Assembly: GCF_030167915.1 (NCBI RefSeq)
Contig: NZ_JARGNB010000001.1
Location: 1,798,001-1,862,000, forward strand
DNA: 64,000 bases
Direction: 5' to 3'
Origin: Aquabacterium humicola
GTDB taxonomy: Bacteria; Pseudomonadota; Gammaproteobacteria; Burkholderiales; Burkholderiaceae_C
Of the stretch, positions 46,144-55,060 are shown one piece after another; positions within the stretch are counted from its first letter, which is position 1; every line of letters starts with the position of its first letter. The notes under the pieces are model-generated. The model was not told the origin of the DNA, did not search any database, and saw only the letters and a list, made by a program, of their open reading frames with translations. A program made the translations under genes and the position numbers.

Positions 46144-49100
46144 ATGAAGACTCGCCGCCTTGCCGCCGTCGCCGCTGACGCAGCGGCCCGAATCCACCGG
46201 TGGCCCGCGCTGCTGATGTCAGCGCTGGTGCTGGCGGCCTGCGGCGGCGGCGGGTCGACCGACATGCAGGCGCAGGAGACGAAGCGCAGCGCGCTGGCGG
46301 CCGTCGCCAACCAGGACGAGCTGGTGCTCGACGCGGCGTCGGCGATCGTGGCCGACGGCGCCAAGGCCGAGCAGCGCCGCGGCTACCTGGCCAAGGGCAG
46401 TTTCGTGCTGCGCAGCACCGGTGGCGGAGCGCGCTTCGAGCCCAAGCTGCCGCGCGCCGGGCACTACGAGGTGTTCGTCTGGTGGCCCCAGGGCCTGGAG
46501 GACGCCGGCCCGGTCGACATCACCGTCGGCTTCACCGGCGGCCGCACGATGGCGAGCTCGGTGGACCAGCGCCTGGGCGGCGGCCAGTGGCAGTCGATCG
46601 GCACGTTCCCGTTCAACGCCGGCCAGGCCTCGACCATCGAGTTCAGAAGCCCCGGCGGCGCGCCGGTGTACGTCGACGCGGTGCGGCTGGTCTACCTCGG
46701 CAACGCCGCGCCGATCCTGGCGCTGGCCACCGACAAGCTGCCGATCGCGCTCAAGGGCGAGCCGTACATCGGGACGGTCGAGGTGCGTGGCGGCCGGCCG
46801 CCGTTCAGCTACTCGGTCGACGAAGGCCAGCTGCCACCGGGCCTGGCCCTCGACGCGGCGAGCGGCCGCATCACCGGCCGGCCGACGCAGGCCGGCGACT
46901 ATGCGTTCTCGGTGCGCGTGGCCGATGCGCGTGGGCAGAGCGCCCGCCAGCCGCTGACGGTGCTGGTGGACGTGTCGGCCGGCAAACCGTCCGAGGCGCC
47001 TGGCATGGAGCCCAGCGCCGCCGGCGAGAAGCGGCGTGCGCTGTCCGTCGCGCCGGCGAATCCGACGTCCACCGGCGACCTGTCGGACGTGCTCGGCGTG
47101 ATCGCCGCGATGCCCGAGAACTCGTGGGCCAAGCTGAACCTCAACGACTACTCGTCGGTCTGGGCACCGGCGGCCCTGCGCCCGCTGTACCTCCAGAGCA
47201 ATCCGGATCCGTCGCGCATCATCCTGGCGTGGAGCAGCTTCGCCTGGGATCCCAACCGCGCCGCACTGATCCTGTACGGCGGCGGACACGCCAACTACCG
47301 CGGCAACGACGTCTACATGTGGCGCGCCAGCACCCGCCTGTGGGAGCGTGCGGCGCTGCCGAGCGAGATGATCGAGAACGCGCTCGGTCACGTCAACGCG
47401 ATCGACGGCGTCGCCCACGCGCCGGCCTCGGCCCACACGTACGACAACACGATCTTCCTGCCCATCCTCGATCGCATGCTGGTCCCGGGCGGTGCCGCCG
47501 ACAAGAACGGCGGCCACTTCCTGACCCAGGGCGCTGACGGGCTGGCACGCAATACCGGCCCCTACCTGTTCGACCCGTCGCGCGCGCATCCCGACAAGGT
47601 CGGCGGGTCCACCGGCTCGCACGTGCAGCGCGTCGCACCGTATCCGCAGATCGTCGGCGGCGACATGTGGTCCAACCGCGAGGCCTGGCTCAACGCGAAC
47701 GCCAACTCGACGCCGCCCACCGAAGTGCTGTCGAACGGCTGCACCGGCTATGCGGTCGAGAACGGCCGCGACGTGGTCTACCTGCGCTCCGCCAGCAAGC
47801 TGTACCGCTACGAGATCACCGACCTCGCCAACCCGGCCGCCGACAAGTGGACCCGTGTCGGCCGCTACTACTACGGCGGCTCCGGCGGCCAGAGCACCTG
47901 CGCCTACGACCAGGCGCGCAAGATCTTCCTGTCGACGCACAGCAAGACCAAGCCGCTGATCTTCTGGAACCTGGCCACGCCGGCCTTCGACAACGGCGAC
48001 ACCCTGGTGGTGCCCAGCGAGCCCAGTGGCGAATTCATGTCGTTGCTGGCCAGTGGCGCGATCAACCTGGGCAAGTGCGCGCTGGAGTTCGATCCGCTGC
48101 GCAACGACTACAAGCTGTGGTGCGGCGACGGCCGCGTCTGGACGATCACGCAGCCGCCGGGGGCGCCGTCGGCCTCGGGCTGGACGCTGACGAAGAACGC
48201 GACGCCCCCGGGTGCCGTGCCCGCCGACAGCATCGGCACGGGCATTCTCGGCAAGTGGAAGTACGTGTCGAACCTCGATGTCTTCATGGGGCTCTCGGAC
48301 GCGGTCAAGGGCAACATCTGGGTCTACAAGCCGCCGGGCTGGGTCAATCCGGGCGGCGGCGGCAACACCGCGCCGACCGTGGCCATCACCTCGCCCGTGA
48401 CGGGCGCACAGTTCACGCAGCCGACCGACATCACGATCAGCGCCGACGCCAGCGATCCGGGCGGCAGCGTCGCGAAGGTGGAATTCTTCGCCGATGGCGT
48501 CGAGATCGGCGAGCGCACGTCGGCGCCGTGGAGCATCGTCTGGTCCGGCGCGGCCACGGGCAGCCGCGTGCTGACCGCGGTGGCGACCGACGACCTGGGC
48601 GCGACCCGCACCTCGGCCGCGGTGACGATCACCGTCAACGGGCCGCCGCAGAACCAGCCGCCCACTGTCGCGCTGACCCAGCCGGCGAACAACGCGCAGG
48701 TGGTGCAGGGCACGCCGATCTCCGTGGAAGCGAGCGCCGGCGACGACGGCTCGGTGGCCCAGGTCGAGTTCTTCGCCAACGGCGCCAGCATCGGCGTCGC
48801 GACGGCCGCGCCCTACGTGGTCTCGTGGCCCAATGCGCCGCTCGGCCAGAGCACGCTGGTGGCCGTGGCAACCGACAACCTCGGGCTCACGACGACATCG
48901 GCGTCACGCACCGTCAGCGTGATCGCACCGGGCAGCAGCGTCACGGTGACCCTGCAGCGCGGCGTCGCGCCGAATGCCGGCGTCTGGGACACCTACCTGT
49001 CGAGCTACAACAAGACCAACAACTACGGTGGCTACGCGCGGGTGCAGGACCAGTACGCGTTCTATCCGATGCTGATCCGTTTCGCGATCTTCCAGTCGGA

Positions 49101-49518
49101 GGGCGGGCCGGTGCCGAACGGTGCCCAGATCACGTCCGCCCAGCTGTCGCTGTACAAGTTCTCCGCCTACAACATGACCTACGGTCTGCAGCGCGTGCTG
49201 ACCGACTGGACCGAAGGCGGTGCCACCTGGAACAACCGCATGGCAGGCGTGCCGTGGTCCAGCGGCGGCGCCAACGGCGTCGGCAGCGACATCTCGTCGG
49301 TGGTCGACGCGACTGCCACGATCGACTGGAACCCGGGCTTGATGACCTTCGACATCACGGCCGGGGTGCAGCAGATGAGCTCGGCACCGGTTCCCGCGAA
49401 CTATGGCTGGCGCGTGATGCCGCTGTCCGGTTCGATCGGCGCGCTCAAGCAGTTCCACTCCAGCGAAATCACCACGACGCCGGAATTGCGGCCGAAGCTG
49501 GTGATCACGTACCAGTGA
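46144..49518 (+). CDS. Large secreted lipoprotein with Ig-like, propeller and DNRLRE domains
   Basis: 1124 residues. The signal peptide ends in a lipobox with the lipidated Cys33 (LVLAACGGGG). I read the domains as a golvesin/carbohydrate-binding-like sandwich (about 55-185), a He_PIG Ig domain (190-280, PPFSYSVDEGQLPPGLAL), and a beta-propeller-like core (310-735). Two Ig-like repeats (745-925, each with VAKVEFFADG or VAQVEFFANG) and a DNRLRE domain at the end (935-1124) complete it. The propeller part is paralogous to the lipoprotein at 49568. It is probably anchored to the outer membrane and binds the exopolysaccharide. There is no PEP-CTERM tail. Confidence 0.78.
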   Translation: MKTRRLAAVAADAAARIHRWPALLMSALVLAACGGGGSTDMQAQETKRSALAAVANQDELVLDAASAIVADGAKAEQRRGYLAKGSFVLRSTGGGARFEPKLPRAGHYEVFVWWPQGLEDAGPVDITVGFTGGRTMASSVDQRLGGGQWQSIGTFPFNAGQASTIEFRSPGGAPVYVDAVRLVYLGNAAPILALATDKLPIALKGEPYIGTVEVRGGRPPFSYSVDEGQLPPGLALDAASGRITGRPTQAGDYAFSVRVADARGQSARQPLTVLVDVSAGKPSEAPGMEPSAAGEKRRALSVAPANPTSTGDLSDVLGVIAAMPENSWAKLNLNDYSSVWAPAALRPLYLQSNPDPSRIILAWSSFAWDPNRAALILYGGGHANYRGNDVYMWRASTRLWERAALPSEMIENALGHVNAIDGVAHAPASAHTYDNTIFLPILDRMLVPGGAADKNGGHFLTQGADGLARNTGPYLFDPSRAHPDKVGGSTGSHVQRVAPYPQIVGGDMWSNREAWLNANANSTPPTEVLSNGCTGYAVENGRDVVYLRSASKLYRYEITDLANPAADKWTRVGRYYYGGSGGQSTCAYDQARKIFLSTHSKTKPLIFWNLATPAFDNGDTLVVPSEPSGEFMSLLASGAINLGKCALEFDPLRNDYKLWCGDGRVWTITQPPGAPSASGWTLTKNATPPGAVPADSIGTGILGKWKYVSNLDVFMGLSDAVKGNIWVYKPPGWVNPGGGGNTAPTVAITSPVTGAQFTQPTDITISADASDPGGSVAKVEFFADGVEIGERTSAPWSIVWSGAATGSRVLTAVATDDLGATRTSAAVTITVNGPPQNQPPTVALTQPANNAQVVQGTPISVEASAGDDGSVAQVEFFANGASIGVATAAPYVVSWPNAPLGQSTLVAVATDNLGLTTTSASRTVSVIAPGSSVTVTLQRGVAPNAGVWDTYLSSYNKTNNYGGYARVQDQYAFYPMLIRFAIFQSEGGPVPNGAQITSAQLSLYKFSAYNMTYGLQRVLTDWTEGGATWNNRMAGVPWSSGGANGVGSDISSVVDATATIDWNPGLMTFDITAGVQQMSSAPVPANYGWRVMPLSGSIGALKQFHSSEITTTPELRPKLVITYQ

Positions 49519-49521
49519 ACG

Positions 49522-49551
49522 AAGGGGGGCGACAAGCCCCCCTTTTGTTTT
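49522..49551 (+). terminator. Rho-independent terminator of the large lipoprotein gene
   Basis: AAGGGGGGC-GACAA-GCCCCCCTT followed by TTGTTTT, three bases after the stop codon. It separates two convergent genes. The opposite strand has a weaker T-run. Confidence 0.88.
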
Positions 49552-49567
49552 CGGCCACGCGGTGCGC

Positions 49568-51019
49568 TCAGGTGCCGTGCGGGCGGTAGACGACGAACTG
49601 CGACAGCGAGGGCACCGTCGCGCGGGGCTTGTAGACGATGCAGCGCAGCGCCGGGGCCCACGAGAAGCGCTTGCCGACGACGCTGACCGACTCGCTCAGG
49701 CTCGTCGGAGGCTCGAAGGGCCGGCGCACTGTCGTCCACGGCGCCGCCGGGTCGGCCGGCACGATCACCTCGTACATCGCCGTCGGGTCGCCGCGGCTGA
49801 ACAGCACCAGGCGGTTGAGCTCCGGCACGTAGTCCCACGGTGTGGCCACCGGGCTGGCCGGCAGCGGCGGATCGAAGGTGATCGGGAACCAGCCTTCGGT
49901 CGGCGCGCCGGCACGCATGTAGAAGGCATCGATGACCGTGCGATCCGGCCGCGGGCCGATCGATACCAGCAGGTCCGCCGCGGCGAGGTAGCGCATCACG
50001 GGGAAGCTGACGTCGTGCATCGCGTTGCCGCCGTTGTGGCGCACGCTGAGCTGCTCGCGCGTCACGCAGTCGAGGTACGAGATGCGCTGCGGGCGCGACG
50101 ACGGCACGCCGGTCCACCAGATGCGCTTGCGGCGCGAGTCGTAGGCGCAGGAGCCGCCGGCGCCCCCGTAGTTGTGGCCGACGTTCAGGCTCCAGCGCGA
50201 CCACGTGTTGCGGGCCCGGTCTTCGGCGCTGGCGACGTCGCGCGTCTGCATGGCCAGCATGTGGGCCCAGAACGATTGCTGTGACAGCGTCGCGTGCACC
50301 GCGGTCGAGAACGGCCGCACGAGGCCGCCGAACGGCGCACCGGCCAGCTCCGGCGGAATCACCGCCAGCGCGTCATAGGTGTGCGCCGCGCCGGGCTTGC
50401 GGTCGACCACGTACTCGCCGAACTCGCGGTCGTAGCCTGGGAAGGCCGGGCCGTCGGCGGGTCTGAGGCCGGTGGCAGCGAGGCTGGGATCAGCGATGCG
50501 CTTGAAGCGCAGGTCGTTGAAATCGATCACCGCGACCGAGTTGTCGTTGGTCGCCGAGTGCCCGCCGCCATGCAGGATCAACGCGCCCAGCGGGCCCCAG
50601 TGCGGGTTGTAGACACCGCCCGAGAAGTCGTCGATCACCTTGTTCCACTCGGGCCCGCTGCCGATGCGGTAGCCGCAATTGTTGGCCGGGCAGGGATCGA
50701 TGTCGTTCCAGCCGTTCGCCGCGTCGATCACGGCCCAGCGGCCGGCCGCCGGCACCCAGGGCGGCGGTGGCGGCGGTGGAGGGGGTGGTGGTGGTGGCGG
50801 CGGCGGGGGAGGCGCAGGTGGAGGTGACGGCGGCGGTGGCGAGGGCGGTTGGGGCGCCGGCGGCGTCGGCCCCGGCGCCGGCGCGGCCCCTGCACCACCA
50901 CCACCGCCGCAACTGCTCGTCGTCAGTGCCGTCGCGAAGCCCCAGGCGATCATCAGGCGGCGTCGCCGCTGGGTGTTCACGAGCGGCTGGCCCATCGCGT
51001 CCGTCCAGTCGCGCGACAT
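49568..51019 (-). CDS. Propeller lipoprotein with an 18-proline linker
   Basis: 483 residues with a lipobox at Cys37 (TTSSCGGGG). A Pro-rich linker (about 46-88) includes 18 prolines in a row. The following propeller-like domain shares segments with the 1124-residue lipoprotein: ALILHGGGHSA matches ALILYGGGHAN, and NYGGAGGSCAYDSRRK matches YYGGSGGQSTCAYDQARK. It should stand off the membrane on its stiff linker. The ATG overlaps the stop of the TPR gene by one base (TGATG), so it is the last gene of the minus-strand operon. Confidence 0.72.
   Translation of the reverse strand: MSRDWTDAMGQPLVNTQRRRRLMIAWGFATALTTSSCGGGGGAGAAPAPGPTPPAPQPPSPPPPSPPPAPPPPPPPPPPPPPPPPPPWVPAAGRWAVIDAANGWNDIDPCPANNCGYRIGSGPEWNKVIDDFSGGVYNPHWGPLGALILHGGGHSATNDNSVAVIDFNDLRFKRIADPSLAATGLRPADGPAFPGYDREFGEYVVDRKPGAAHTYDALAVIPPELAGAPFGGLVRPFSTAVHATLSQQSFWAHMLAMQTRDVASAEDRARNTWSRWSLNVGHNYGGAGGSCAYDSRRKRIWWTGVPSSRPQRISYLDCVTREQLSVRHNGGNAMHDVSFPVMRYLAAADLLVSIGPRPDRTVIDAFYMRAGAPTEGWFPITFDPPLPASPVATPWDYVPELNRLVLFSRGDPTAMYEVIVPADPAAPWTTVRRPFEPPTSLSESVSVVGKRFSWAPALRCIVYKPRATVPSLSQFVVYRPHGT
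50759..50870. repeat. Low-complexity G-rich tract encoding polyproline
   Basis: Near-repeating GGN triplets on the plus strand (CCN on the coding strand). 50759-50812 encodes 18 uninterrupted prolines using all four CCN codons, so it is not a perfect microsatellite. The G-rich template strand has many runs that could form quadruplexes. Confidence 0.8.
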
Positions 51020-51825
51020 CAGGGCGCCGACGCCGCCGCGGCGGGTGCCGCCACGGCCGGTGCCGACGCGGCCGGTCCCGACGCGGCCGCGGCAGATGCG
51101 GCGGCGCCCGCGGGCGCGGCCGCCTCGGGGGCATCCTTCCACTGGCCGACGCTCTGCAGCTTCTCGCGCAGCTCGGTGCGCTGCAGCCCCAGCGCCTGCG
51201 CCTTGTGCGCGTGATCCAGCGCGCGCTGGTACTGCTTCATCTCGACCAGGATCAGCCCGGCGTTGTAGTGGGTGAAGGCGCTGTCGCCGGCGACCTCGGC
51301 CACCTTGTCCATCTGCACGAGCGCGTCGTCGCTGCGGTTGCGCTTGACGAGGTAGTTCGCGTAGATCATGCGCGCGACGGCATCGTCCGGTGCGAAGCGC
51401 ACGGCGCGCTCGAGCCAGCATTCGACGATCAGCGTCGAGCCGCGCGGCTGCTCGCTGCGGCTGCGGTCGGACAGGCGCACCATGGACATCAGCGCGCGGT
51501 GGTGGTTCGGAAAGGCGCGCAGCGTGAAGCTGAGGTCGCCGCCGATGTCGGCGCTGCTGCTGCCGCGCGTGAGCGTCTCGACGCCTGGCGTGAAGTGGTA
51601 GGCCTCGACGATCGCCAGGCGCTTGTCGCGCACCGTGCGGTAGTCGTGCGGCCCATTGTCGGCCTTCGGAAAACCGCCGCAGACGCCGGGGCCGACCGGC
51701 CCGCCGGTCACGGGCGCGGCCGCCGGTGCCTTGGGCGCGGCAACCGCGACACCGGCACAGGCCAGGGCGCCAGCGGCGCCCAGCGCCATCGTCATCGATC
51801 GCAAGGAAAAGGAAATCGCCAGCAC
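51019..51825 (-). CDS. Tetratricopeptide-repeat protein, probably periplasmic
   Basis: 268 residues with a signal peptide (cleavage near AVAA). TPR-like helices occupy about 100-225 (HHRALMSMVRL, AVARMIYANYLVKRN, AFTHYNAGLILVEMKQYQRALDHAHKA). An Ala/Pro-rich tail follows. TPR proteins act as scaffolds in polysaccharide export. The ATG at 51825 is used; the ATG at 51795 is an alternative. It is coupled to the lipoprotein downstream and nine bases from the glycosyltransferase upstream. Confidence 0.72.
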   Translation of the reverse strand: MLAISFSLRSMTMALGAAGALACAGVAVAAPKAPAAAPVTGGPVGPGVCGGFPKADNGPHDYRTVRDKRLAIVEAYHFTPGVETLTRGSSSADIGGDLSFTLRAFPNHHRALMSMVRLSDRSRSEQPRGSTLIVECWLERAVRFAPDDAVARMIYANYLVKRNRSDDALVQMDKVAEVAGDSAFTHYNAGLILVEMKQYQRALDHAHKAQALGLQRTELREKLQSVGQWKDAPEAAAPAGAAASAAAASGPAASAPAVAAPAAAASAP

Positions 51826-51834
51826 GGTGGGTCT

Positions 51835-53058
51835 TCAGGAAGCGGTGGTGAGCCGCGCCGACGCGGCCGGCGCAGCCTGGAGGCAGCGCGCAATGATCGC
51901 ATCGAGCCGCTGCATCGACTGATTCCAATCGTGATGGCTCAGCACACGGGCGCGTCCCGCCTCGGAGAAGCGTGCCCGCTCGGCCGCATCGCCGACGAGC
52001 CGCAGCACGGCCTGCGCGGTCTGCTGCGGCGTGTCCGCCACCAGCAGGTGCTCGCCCGGGACGGCGTCGACGCCGCCGGCGGCGATCGTGCTGGTCACCA
52101 CCGGCACGCCCATCGCCATCGCCTCGAGGATCTTGTTCTGCGTGCCACGCGCGATCGCCAGCGGCGCGACCATCACGGCCGAGCGCCGCACGAAGGGCCG
52201 CACGTCGGGCACCGAGCCGGTGACCGTGACGCCGGGGCGCTCGCCGAGCTTGCGCATCTCCGGCGACGGGTCCGCGCCGACGATCAGCAACTTCAGTTGC
52301 GGCCGTTCGGACTTCAGCAGCGGCCACACCTCGTCGCAGAAGCGCTGCATGCACTCCTGGTTCGGGTAGTAGTCCATGCGGCCGATGAAGCTGATCGTCT
52401 CCGGCTCGTAGCCCTCGCCGTCCGGGCAGAAGAACTTCGCATCGACGCCATTGGCGAACCAGTCGGTCTTCGCGCCGGTGCCGTAGCCGTCCAGCGTCTC
52501 GCGCTCGGCGCGTGTCGTCGCGGTGCACAGGTCGAAGCGCTTCGCGAGCCGCTTCTCGGCGCGCAGCATCTTCAGGCCCTCATAGGTGTAGCCCCAGGAC
52601 AGCGGCCAGGGCTTGTAGTTCGCGTACTCCAGCCACTTCTGCGAATCCATGTCGCCGAAGTCCAGGATCTTCGGGATGTCGGTGACATGCTCGACGTACT
52701 GCGCGACCGACGAGCAGTGCACGAAGATCAGGTCCCAGCGCTGCTCGGCGAGCAGCTGCCTGACACGCGCCGCCAGCTTCGCGCTGTAGAAGTAGCCCAT
52801 CGACGACGGCGTGGCCACCGGCAGCCGGACGATCATGCGCGCGAACTGCACCGGTTCGCTGACCGCACCCATCTCGAAGGCCCGGCAGTGCGGCGCGATG
52901 CCCCGGCCCTCCTCGGCTTCGGCTTCGGAGCGCGTCAGCGAGCAGACCGTCACCTGGTGGCCCGAGGCCGTCAGGTGCCGGATCATGTTGAACGGCCGGA
53001 TCTTGCCGCCGCGCTTGGGCGGGTACGGGAAGCGGTGGCAGAGGTAGAGGATGTTCAT
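51835..53058 (-). CDS. TIGR03087-type XrtA/PEP-CTERM system glycosyltransferase
   Basis: 407 residues. The N-terminal CHRFPYPPKRGGKIRPFNM and the DFGDMDSQKW segment are highly characteristic of this family, which I know from exosortase A loci. The donor domain contains NKILEAMAMGVPVV with the conserved Glu. It builds the lipid-linked glycan in the cytoplasm. It lies 22 bases after the asparagine synthetase gene upstream. Confidence 0.92.
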   Translation of the reverse strand: MNILYLCHRFPYPPKRGGKIRPFNMIRHLTASGHQVTVCSLTRSEAEAEEGRGIAPHCRAFEMGAVSEPVQFARMIVRLPVATPSSMGYFYSAKLAARVRQLLAEQRWDLIFVHCSSVAQYVEHVTDIPKILDFGDMDSQKWLEYANYKPWPLSWGYTYEGLKMLRAEKRLAKRFDLCTATTRAERETLDGYGTGAKTDWFANGVDAKFFCPDGEGYEPETISFIGRMDYYPNQECMQRFCDEVWPLLKSERPQLKLLIVGADPSPEMRKLGERPGVTVTGSVPDVRPFVRRSAVMVAPLAIARGTQNKILEAMAMGVPVVTSTIAAGGVDAVPGEHLLVADTPQQTAQAVLRLVGDAAERARFSEAGRARVLSHHDWNQSMQRLDAIIARCLQAAPAASARLTTAS

Positions 53059-53080
53059 CGAAGCGGCGTCCCTCGCGCCT

Positions 53081-55036
53081 TCAGACGGTGACTGCCGGGA
53101 CGGCGGCGCCGTTGGCCAGCCGATGCAGTTCGTCGGCCACGTCGGCGTGCTCGCGGCCGTCGAGGTACAGGCGGCTCCACACCTCGAGGTTCAGCAGGCC
53201 GATCAGCGCATCGGTGCCGTCGATGCGGTTGGCCTCGTGGTCGGCAACCAGGCGGGTGACGACGTCGGCATCGAAGAGGCCGCGCCGCTGCAGCACCTCG
53301 GGCGCCAGCAGCCCGCGCAGCACCGGCGCGAGCGATGCTTTGAGCCACGCGCCCATCGGCGTGCCGAAGCCGCGCTTCTTGCGGTGCAGGATGTCCTGCG
53401 GCAGCAGGTCGCCGAGCGCCGTCTTCAGCAGGTGCTTCAGCTCGCCGCCCTCGATCTTGATGTCCGAGGGCATCGCCGCGGCCAGCTCCACCAGTTCGTG
53501 GTCGAGCAGCGGCACGCGGCACTCGAGCGACACCGCCATGCTCATCTTGTCGGTCAGCATCAGCAGGTCGTCGGGCAGCTGCGTCTCGGCATCGACCGCG
53601 AACATGCGGTTCAGCTCGTCGTCGTGGCCGGCGGCCGCGAAGGCGTGCGCCAGCGCATCGTCGGACAAGGCGCCCTTCGGTGCATGCAGCAGCTGCGCGA
53701 CGGTCTCGTGCGACAGCACCTGCAGATAACTGCGATAACGCGCGTCCGGGTCCATCTCGGCGCTGGCGACGAAACCTTTCGCCAGGCGCAGCGTGTTCAG
53801 CAGGCCGGAGTGCCGGTCCGCCGGCAGGCGCGCGGCAGCCATGCCGGCGAGCTTGCGCAGCGGCGAGGGCAGGCGGCCGAACTTGCGCGCGTAGTGGCCG
53901 CCGAGGTAGCGCCGATAGCCCCCGAAAAGCTCGTCCCCGCCGACGCCGGAGAGGATCACCTTGACGTCCTGGCGCGCGAACTCGCTGACCAGGTAGGTGG
54001 TGATGAACGCGGTGTCCGACACCGGCTCGTCCATGTGCCACAGCAGCTTCGGCAGCAGGCCGACGACGTCGGGCTTGACGACGATCTCGTGGTGCTCGGT
54101 GCCGAAGAGCTTCGACACCTGGCGCGCGTAGGGCAGCTCGTTGTAGAGCTGTTCGGCCTCGCCGCCCTCGAAGCCGATCGCGTAGGTGCGGATCGGCCGG
54201 TCGGAGTGCTTGGCCATGTAGCCGACGACGGCGCTCGAATCGACGCCGCCGGACAGGAAGGCACCGATCGGCACGTCCGACACCATCTGCATCTCGACCG
54301 ACCGGTCGAGCTGCGCGCGGGTGCGCGCGATCCACTCGTCCTTGGACCAGCCGCGCTCGATGCGCGACGGCAGCCGCCAGTAGCGCCACTCGCGCACCTG
54401 GCCGTTCTCGACCGACAGCAGCGTCGCCGGCGGTAGCTTGCGGATGCCTTCGAAGATGGTCTGCGGCGCGGCGACGTAGCCCAGGTGCAGGTAGCCGGGG
54501 ATCGCCTCGCGGTTCAGCGCGACCCGCGCGCCGGGCAGCTTCAGCAGCGCCTTCGCCTCTGTGGCGAAGGCCAGGCGCTGGCCGTCCTGCATCACGTACA
54601 GCGGCTTGACGCCGAGCCGGTCGCGCCCGATCAGCAGGCGCCGGCGCCGTGCATCCCACAGCGCGAAGTCGAACATGCCGTTCAGGCGCTGCACGCAGGC
54701 GTCGCCCTCGGCGTCGTACAGGTGCAGCAGCACCTCGGAATCCGAGCCGGTCTTGAAGCGGTAGCCCTTGGCCTGCAGTTCGGCGCGCAGCTCGCGGAAG
54801 TTGTAGATCTCGCCGTTGCACACCAGCACCAGCGTGCCGTCGGCATTGCTGATCGGCTGGTGGCCGCCGGCGAGGTCGATGATCGAGAGGCGTCGCATCG
54901 CGATGCCGCAGTGGCCGTCGATGTGCTGGCCTTCGTCGTCGGGTCCGCGGTGCGCGGTGACGTCGCCCATCGCCGTCAGGTGGGCCGATTCGACGGGCCG
55001 GCCGTCGAGCTGGTAGATGCCGTGGATGCCGCACAT
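53081..55036 (-). CDS. Asparagine synthase (glutamine-hydrolysing), second copy
   Basis: 651 residues. The glutaminase nucleophile Cys2 is exposed after Met removal (MCGIHGIY), with RLSIIDLAGG and NGEIYN binding glutamine. SGGVDSS is at 262-268 and GVGGDELFGGYRRY follows. Such enzymes in polysaccharide loci probably amidate uronic acids or other carboxylates. It is flanked by two XrtA glycosyltransferases in the minus-strand operon. Confidence 0.9.
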   Translation of the reverse strand: MCGIHGIYQLDGRPVESAHLTAMGDVTAHRGPDDEGQHIDGHCGIAMRRLSIIDLAGGHQPISNADGTLVLVCNGEIYNFRELRAELQAKGYRFKTGSDSEVLLHLYDAEGDACVQRLNGMFDFALWDARRRRLLIGRDRLGVKPLYVMQDGQRLAFATEAKALLKLPGARVALNREAIPGYLHLGYVAAPQTIFEGIRKLPPATLLSVENGQVREWRYWRLPSRIERGWSKDEWIARTRAQLDRSVEMQMVSDVPIGAFLSGGVDSSAVVGYMAKHSDRPIRTYAIGFEGGEAEQLYNELPYARQVSKLFGTEHHEIVVKPDVVGLLPKLLWHMDEPVSDTAFITTYLVSEFARQDVKVILSGVGGDELFGGYRRYLGGHYARKFGRLPSPLRKLAGMAAARLPADRHSGLLNTLRLAKGFVASAEMDPDARYRSYLQVLSHETVAQLLHAPKGALSDDALAHAFAAAGHDDELNRMFAVDAETQLPDDLLMLTDKMSMAVSLECRVPLLDHELVELAAAMPSDIKIEGGELKHLLKTALGDLLPQDILHRKKRGFGTPMGAWLKASLAPVLRGLLAPEVLQRRGLFDADVVTRLVADHEANRIDGTDALIGLLNLEVWSRLYLDGREHADVADELHRLANGAAVPAVTV

Positions 55037-55060
55037 GTTGAGAGTTACTTTCTTGGCGAC

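Noticed and set aside
50679-51275. Gly-rich open frames on the plus strand opposite the polyproline lipoprotein
   Set aside because: The glycine run is just the reverse reading of the proline codons; the minus-strand frame has a lipobox and a conserved core.
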